64,000 bases of DNA, taken from Iris pallida (lineage: Eukaryota; Streptophyta; Magnoliopsida; Asparagales; Iridaceae). Shown here piece after piece: positions 58,488 through 64,000 of this stretch. Numbering within the stretch: position 1 is the first letter of the stretch; every line of letters starts with the position of its first letter. A program made the position numbers and the translations under genes. The stretch spans positions 16,978,142 to 17,042,141 of the forward strand of contig JANAVB010023996.1 in the NCBI GenBank assembly GCA_029216955.1, read 5' to 3'. Below the pieces are notes generated by a model. The model worked only from the letters and a program-made list of their open reading frames with translations. It was not told the origin of the DNA and searched no databases.

Positions 58488-61400
58488 GGAGAGAGGCGTG
58501 TGACATTGCTATCCTACTGGAGACGAAGATTAGAGGGGCCGCTATGCTCTCGCGTAGGACTCCGGCTAGCTGGGACCACATTCACAACTTAGATCTTTGC
58601 GGTATGGCAAGGATCTGGGTTAGGTGGAACAAAGGTAGCTGGGAGGGGGTGCAGATCCATAAGTCAGAACAACTCATCGGCGTTACTTTCGAGAACAAAG
58701 GTGGGTTCCGTTTCATCCTGGGTGCAGTATATGGACATAATGACCGGAGACTCCGGGAGGCTTTATGGGAGGACATTGTGCATCTGGGTCACATGGCGAA
58801 CAACTTGCATCTCCCCCTGCTCATTATGGGGGACTTCAATGCTATGTTGCTTCGTCACGAGAAGGTGGGAGGTCGACCTGTTCCGGACTCGATCCTATAT
58901 GACTTCCAGAGGTGTTTGCTTATGTCTGGGATGCGAGGGCTGGAGCGTGCTGGACACATTTGGACCTGGCACAACAAGGCTACTCATAATCAGATTGCTT
59001 GTCAGTTGGATCGGGCCTTGGGCAATAGTGAGTGGTTCAGATGCTTTCCGAACTCGGTGGCGGAAGGTCTTGCGGCGGGTACTAGCGACCATTCTTCCAT
59101 CCGGGTAGGCCTCTGTGTGAGACCCACTTTTAGGGCGCGACCGTTTCGATATAACAGCTGGTATCTGTCGGCTGGTTATGAGGAGGTGGTTACGGAAGCG
59201 ATGCAGCACTTTCGGGATGGCACGGCCCAGTTCCGCATGGTGCACAAACTCAAGCAGCTCAAGCGGGCCATCAGAGGGTGGATGATGACGAGACCTCGGA
59301 CTTCTCTGGCGGATAAGAAAGCCGAACTTAGGGACACTCAGGTGGCCCTCCAAGCTGACATTATGAACGGGGAGCTGGCGGCTAAGGAGAAGATCCTGAT
59401 CGAGGAGGTCAGCACCATGAGACTGCAGGAGGAGATTAGTGCGGCACAGAGGGCTAAATGTACTTGGCTCAAAGATGGAGATCGCTGCACCAAATTCTTC
59501 TACGATGTGATCCATACACGCCAGCACCGGAACAGCATACCCAGACTTCTGAATGCTGAGGATCGTCTTGTCGGGGATCCGGTGGAGATACAGGAGGAGG
59601 CCGTCCGATTCTACACTGCCTTATATCAGCAGACGGACTATACGAGCACGTTCCCAACTCTTATCCCGAAGAGACAGGTGTCCCGTCACGGGAACAGTCT
59701 ACTTCTGGCTCCTGTGAGGATGGAGGAGGTGGAAGACATTGTGATGAAGGCTAATCCCAACAAAGCTCCCGGGCCGGATGGATTCTCTTCAGGGTTCTTT
59801 AAGCGACACTGGGGTGTGCTTAAGGCCCCGGTTCTTGCGACGGTACAAGAGTTCTTTGTAGAGGACAGGCTTCTGAAGGAGATCAACCACACATTCTTGA
59901 CGCCGGTGCCTAAGAAGGAGGGAGCGACCTCACTTGCAGACTTTCGGCCCATTGCTTGCTGTAATTTTCTTTACAAGATTATCACTCATCTTATGTGCAG
60001 GCGTATGGAGGGGATTATGCAGGGATTGGTGTCCCAGAATCAAGCAGCGTTCATCAAGGGCCGGTCGATTGCGGAGCACAGCTTGCTTGCCCATAAGATG
60101 GTGTGGGAGTTCAGCAAACCGGGGGGGATGAAGGCTTGTGTGAAGCTTGACCTCCGGAAAGCTTATGATACGGTCAATAGAGACTTCCTGTGCCACTTGA
60201 TGCTTGCTATGGGGTTTGACGAAAGGTGGGTTGCGAGGGTGAGGGAGTGCATCTGCTCCCTTACTTTCTCTGTCCTCATCCAGGACACACCGCATGGCTA
60301 CTTCAAGAGCAACAGGGGGTTGAGACAGGGTGACCCCCTCTCCCCGTATCTTTTTACATTGGTGATGGAGTACTTTACATGTATGATGGATACGGCAGTG
60401 CATAACAAGAGGATCGTCCCCCTTTTTCGGTTGGTGAGTCCGGTTGTTTCCCATTTGATCTATGCTGACGACTTATTGGTGCTTCTCCAGCCTTCCATGC
60501 GGGGAATGAGAGCACTCTCTGACATTATGGAGGAGTTCGGGCGGCTTTCTGCTCCCGGTGTACTCAGCAGGAGGAGAGAGCCTTCGCTTTGGGAGTGGAC
60601 AGAGGCGAACTTCCAGTGAAATACTTGGGGGTCCCGCTGACGGTCAACTATGCCAGAGAGCAGGATTGCCACAGCTTGGTGGATTTTGCTCAGAGGAGAG
60701 TGGAAGGCTGGCAAGCGGCTGGTCTATCATTTGGAGGACGGATTGAGCTGGTGCGTTCGGTTATTGCGGGCATCACGATGTTCTGGCTCCAGTCTATACA
60801 GATACCGACGGCTACTATTCGGAAAGTGGAGGCCATATGTGCTGACTTCATCTGGAGGGGAGGGATGCATGCGATCTCCTGGGACCAGCTTTGTCGGCCT
60901 TGGGAGGAAGGAGGAGTTGGGTTGAGGCCGCTTCATGTGGTCAGGAAGGCAGCTTTTGTGAAGATGGCCTGGAGATTCATCAAGGGGGGGTCGCTCTGGG
61001 CGGAATGGATGGCGAACAGATATCTTCGGAGGACCAACTTCTGGGCCTGCAGGATAGACAACAACTTCTCGGTCACGTTTAAGGCCATCCTGAGGTGTCG
61101 ACCGGTGCTCCAGACAGCTATCTGCAGGAACATGAAGGATGGGACGACTACCGACCTCTGGCTTGACCCTTGGTTGCGTTCCAGATCCTTGCTTGAGATA
61201 TTGGGAGGTCAGCTGGATAGAGAGGCGGGCATGGGGCTTACATGCAGTCGGATCATCAGGGATGGAGTGTGGAGGCCAGAAGGATATCCGTATACTGCTC
61301 AGCTTGCCGAGGAGATTCGCCTTATTACTATTGACGCTAGCCAGCACGAGGATTCCTGGAGCTGGGCCGGCCCAGGTTTGGGGGACGGGTCAGGACTATT

Positions 61401-61899
61401 CTGCTTTCGTAGCTGCTACGACTTGGTTCGGACCCACCACGACCAGGTTGAGGAGGTGGACTTCATCTGGGGCAAGGGGGTTGCACGAAAAATGCAACTA
61501 TGTGCATACCGCCTGCTTCGGGGTAGACTGATGACGAGAGATAGACTTCTCAGGTTTGGGATGCAGATCCCGGATGCCAAATGTGTGCTATGTAATGGGG
61601 AGGATGAATCTATGGGGCATCTCTTCTTTGTATGTCCGATGTCCTGACACATTTGGTCTGAGCAGTGCGCGCAGCTGAGAGGAGTTGGGGTGGACAGAGA
61701 CATCCGGAGCATTCTCAGCTGGATCCGAGATCACAGAGGCCAGGATCCGGGGTGGGCCAGAAAAGCCAGAGTTCGTCTCGCCGCGTCTGTTTGGCACATC
61801 TGGAAGGAGCGGAATAGACGCATTTTCGAGGGCTTGACTACCCCCCCAATTGGAATTCTACATAACATAGAATTCGATGTATCAGTAATGGCCCTATAG
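58417..61899 (+). pseudogene. LINE-1 ORF2: endonuclease, reverse transcriptase and zf-RVT
   Basis: ATG at 58417 gives MSVLAWNIRG, the standard start of plant L1 endonucleases. A one-base surplus in a G run at 58441-58446 shifts the frame. The endonuclease continues with LLETK, MGDFNAML and TSDHSS, and the reverse transcriptase has PGPDGFSSGFF, LRQGDPLSPYLF and IYADDLLVLL (about 60470). A second shift near 60540-60565 brings back the original frame for LPVKYLGVPLT and the zf-RVT region (CVLCNGEDESMGHLFFVC). A TGA at about 61645-61647 precedes HIWSEQC, and the frame then runs to a stop at 61897-61899. The three lesions make it inactive, but all core motifs are conserved. Confidence 0.88.
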
Positions 61900-62008
61900 T
61901 ACTATAATTTGGGGCTCGGGATGTTGTGATATTATGTATTTTAATACCTTTTTCGCTATATGCGAGGAATAAATTCACCCTTATTCCAAAAAAATATATA
62001 TATATATT

Positions 62009-62534
62009 GAGGTATCCTTTCTCCAAGTTGGGCCGTGGCTCAAAGCCACCCAGCCGCCCAAGGGGAAATTCGAACCCGAGACCTGTGCTCGGATGGCCCC
62101 TCACACTAGGGGTGAGCATTCGGTTTATTCGGTTCCAACCGAACCGAATAACCGAAAACCGAATTGGACCGAAACCGAATAAGCAAAACCGAAACCGAAC
62201 CGAACCGATCCGAATTAAATCGGTTCAGTTTTCAGTTTATTCGGTTTTTGGGTTTATTTGTGCTTTTTTTGTTAATATATAATAACTAAATATACCTAGA
62301 TATATTTAGTATATACCTATCGTATATACCTATATATATTTAGTGTATATATGTTTTTTTTTTACCGAAACCGAAAAAGAAAATTTAGTATTTTCAAAAC
62401 CGAAACTGAACCATATTTTTTAAAAATCGAACCGAATCTCTTATTCGGTTCGGTTCGGTTCGGTTTTCGGTCCAAAACCGAATAATGCTCACCCCTACCT
62501 CGCACTACCACTAGGCTAGTGTCTTAGGGACGCC

Positions 62535-62536
<2 letters not shown>
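62009..62536 (-). mobile_element. tRNA-derived SINE, minus strand, interrupted by a MITE and bordered by LINE-1
   Basis: On the minus strand TAGCCTAGTGGTAGTGCGAG (A box-like) is followed, after removing the MITE, by GGGTTCGAATTTCC (B box-like). A body and CCTCAATATATATA tail come next, and LINE-1 is inserted in that tail. The 5' end lies near 62536 (GGCGTCCCTAAGAC). Confidence 0.7.
62107..62497. mobile_element. hAT-type MITE with 8-bp target duplication
   Basis: 391 bp. Ends TAGGGGTGAGCATTCGGTT and AACCGAATAATGCTCACCCCTA are near-perfect inverted repeats. It is flanked by CCTCACAC (62099-62106) and CCTCGCAC (62498-62505), an 8-bp duplication with one difference. It is rich in CCGAA/TTCGG motifs. 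There is no coding sequence. Short end repeats and an 8-bp duplication define the hAT group. Confidence 0.9.

Positions 62537-62593
<57 letters not shown>
62536..62593. repeat. (TA)n microsatellite
   Basis: About 55 bases of alternating T and A following GACGCCACAA. Confidence 0.95.
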
Positions 62594-62597
<4 letters not shown>

Positions 62598-62628
62598 AAA
62601 GACCCAAACATAAGCCACAATATATATA

Positions 62629-62826
62629 TCTATTCTACTATATAATAGGAAAACTTGGATGGTGAAAATTTTGAATTCCGAAAATACCCTTGCATGTCTA
62701 TACTAATTAAAAATTGTTCATTAATTTTAATAAAGTCAACTTAATAATTAGGAAGACTACTCTTTGGTCTTCCTAAGTTAATTAAAAGAATATTAAAATA
62801 CGTGCAAGGCACGTGCACATATGCTA

Positions 62827-62827
<1 letters not shown>
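62629..62827 (+). mobile_element. Short non-autonomous Helitron
   Basis: 199 bp starting TCTATTCTACTATATAATAG after an A and ending CTAG before a T. This is the Helitron rule (5' TC, 3' CTRR, insertion between A and T). The hairpin ACGTGC-AAG-GCACGT (62800-62814) lies 13 bases before the 3' end. There are no terminal inverted repeats and no target duplication. It inserted in a TA microsatellite, which continues on both sides. Confidence 0.85.

Positions 62828-62881
<54 letters not shown>
62828..62881. repeat. (TA)n microsatellite
   Basis: TA tract directly after the Helitron 3' end; together with 62613-62628 it was one tract before insertion. Confidence 0.95.
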
Positions 62882-62883
<2 letters not shown>

Positions 62884-63464
62884 AATATATAAAAAAAATG
62901 GAGAAAGGAACAGGAGCGGCGGGCGATCGTGGATCCATCCTAGGGTTTTCTCGCGGGTTACCCCCACGGCCGTCGGACCCCTTGGCCGGCGGCGGGCGAC
63001 CCTCGGCTTCGACGGGCGGCCCCCCTCCCGGCGCTGGGGGGGGCGGGTGCCAGTTACGGGGGGTCGGGCGGACCCCCCAGCGGACGCGCGAGTGGCGGCC
63101 CCCCCCCAAGGCGGCCGGGGTGAGGGGCGGGAGCACAGAAGGGGGGTCGGTGGGACCCCCCTGTGGTGGGGATGTCCTTCCCAGGCGGCCGAGGGAGGGG
63201 TCGGGGTCTACGGGGACGGGGTTGGGTGTTCCACACACCGGTACTCCCTTGGACCCGAACTTCGAATTCGGAGCGGGGTCCGGATCTCTGGGGAGCCAAA
63301 CTGAGGGAGGTGGGTAGACGACGGTTACGCATCGTCGTGTGGTGAAGTCCGTGGGGAAGACGGGAGGCGGACAGGGTCAGGTTCGGGATCGCCATCCCGA
63401 AATTCGTCTGAACGGGACTGGGTCTCGACCTAGCCGGGGTCCGGTGATGTCTGCTGGGTGATCG

Positions 63465-63972
63465 ATGGGTTGGCGGCCTAAGGCAACCGCGGCGGCTAAG
63501 GGGAAGAGTAAGGTAGTAGACCTGGATGATCAGGGACCTAGGACTTCCCACCCGGTGATTGCCCCAAGACCGATTGGGACGTCCCCACGGCCTGCTGGCC
63601 GGTCCTGGGCCGAGATCTGCAAACCGGTGGGACCGAAATCCCCCTCATCGATGGAGTACGTCTCGCCGCTCAAGGTAGGAAGGGGTTTCTGGGCTGTGTT
63701 CCCTGCGGAGGAGATCCAGCAGGTGACAGCTTACTGGGAGAACACCCTTGTCCTGTATTTCTTGGGCAACAAGCCTTTCTACGGGCAGATTCGGGGCTAT
63801 GCAGCGCGAGTCTGGAAGCCTAAGGGGAGTATGGAGTTCTATGCTCGTGAGAACGGCTTCTATTATGTGAAGTTCGGGCTGGCGGAGGATGTCGCTAGGA
63901 TCCTCCAAGGCGGTCCCTGGACGTTCGATGGCCGTCTGATCATTCTCAAGGAGTGGACTCCAGAGCTGCGAT
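63465..63972 (+). pseudogene. LINE-2 ORF1 (DUF4283), interrupted by a MITE
   Basis: ATG at 63465 gives MGWRPKATAAAKGKSKVV; the frame is open for 169 codons through SMEYVSPLKVG and FPAEEIQQVTAYWENTLVLYFLGNKPFYGQIRGYAARVW to ILKEWTPELR, matching LINE-1 ORF1 closely. At 63973 the similarity ends abruptly in TAGGGGTGGACACGG, a MITE-like end. The frame reads on into it for a few codons, so the protein is disrupted unless the insertion is spliced out. Confidence 0.85.
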
Positions 63973-64000
63973 TAGGGGTGGACACGGGTCCCAATTTTAT
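63973..64000. mobile_element. Left end of a probable hAT MITE in LINE-2
   Basis: TAGGGGTGGACACGGGTCC starts exactly where LINE-2 departs from LINE-1. Its first eight bases equal the end of the MITE at 62107. Plant hAT MITEs often start TAGGGGTG. The right end is outside the window. Confidence 0.55.

Larger units (their letters stand above)
56408..61993 (+). mobile_element. LINE-1: L1-clade LINE, full length or nearly so
   Basis: 5.6 kb from GTAATGGCGACAGC to a short A tail (61988-61994). It is flanked on both sides by (TA)n-TTGAGGT (to 56407 on the left, 61995-62013 on the right). Domain order: GC-rich 5' region with 30-bp repeats, ORF1 (DUF4283 and a CCHC knuckle), endonuclease, reverse transcriptase and zf-RVT. 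It inserted into the tail of the SINE at 62009-62536. The frames have two apparent indels and one stop, so it is inactive. Confidence 0.9.
55838..64000 (+). other. MTA intron 5 or locus breakpoint, at least 8.1 kb, filled with transposons
   Basis: From the GTAGAT donor onward there is no further MTA exon to the window end. The contents are a SINE, TA repeats, LINE-1, a second SINE with a hAT MITE, a Helitron and LINE-2. Neither L1 encodes anything related to MTA. Confidence 0.7.
62898..64000 (+). mobile_element. LINE-2: second L1 of the same family (5' part)
   Basis: It begins with ATGGAGAAAGG... and a GC-rich leader with G and C runs like LINE-1's (compare CCTAGGGTTTTC with CTAGGGTTTCC in LINE-1), then ORF1. 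The rest lies beyond the window edge. The exact 5' edge is uncertain because it follows an A-rich stretch. Confidence 0.8.

Noticed and set aside
57053..60619. A genuine single-protein ORF1-ORF2 fusion in LINE-1
   Set aside because: The endonuclease start lies in another frame upstream of a G run, so a one-base slip explains the fusion better.
1..64000. CRISPR arrays, phage genes or bacterial operons
   Set aside because: All repeats are LTR, satellite or MITE type, and the genes are plant nuclear or retrotransposon genes with introns.

Overview
This is nuclear DNA from a flowering plant with a repeat-rich genome. The evidence is one split gene with GT-AG introns that closely matches plant MTA (METTL3-type RNA adenosine methyltransferase), surrounded by plant-type Ty3/gypsy chromoviruses, L1 and RTE LINE pieces, tRNA-derived SINEs, hAT- and Mutator-like MITEs and a small Helitron. 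I cannot place the species. No bacterial genes, CRISPR arrays or structural RNA genes are visible.

Positions 1-42847 are a nest of LTR retrotransposons. The outermost is element D (minus strand; its 5' LTR is 31746-42847, split). Element B (plus strand; 3' LTR ends at 31394) sits in D's gag. Element C (minus; 5' LTR 16742-20454) sits in B's 5' LTR. Element A (minus) sits just inside C and forms a tandem LTR-internal-LTR-internal-LTR structure ending at 16678. Element E (minus; 31886-40107) inserted separately into D's LTR and is flanked by a perfect 5-bp duplication (CTTAT). A, B, C and D share a primer-binding site that I read as complementary to tRNA-Ile(AAU); E uses the usual initiator tRNA-Met site. 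All gag-pol frames are broken, mainly by nonsense codons.

Positions 42848-44271 are a short unassigned flank and a 1.2-kb segment with imperfect terminal inverted repeats. That segment carries a SINE and ends about 36 bp before the MTA start codon. Exons 1-5 of MTA run from 44308 to 55837 and encode about 586 residues, through the CCCH fingers and the DPPW motif. Introns 1 and 2 are large and hold MITEs, a 386-bp tandem duplication, a 61-bp minisatellite and an RTE LINE tail.

Positions 55838-64000 should be MTA intron 5. They contain a SINE, an L1 with a target duplication (LINE-1), a second SINE with a nested hAT MITE, a 199-bp Helitron in a TA repeat, and a second L1 of the same family (LINE-2) interrupted by another MITE. 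The last MTA exon(s), about 100 residues with part of the S-adenosylmethionine pocket, are not in the window. Either the intron exceeds 8 kb or the locus is truncated.
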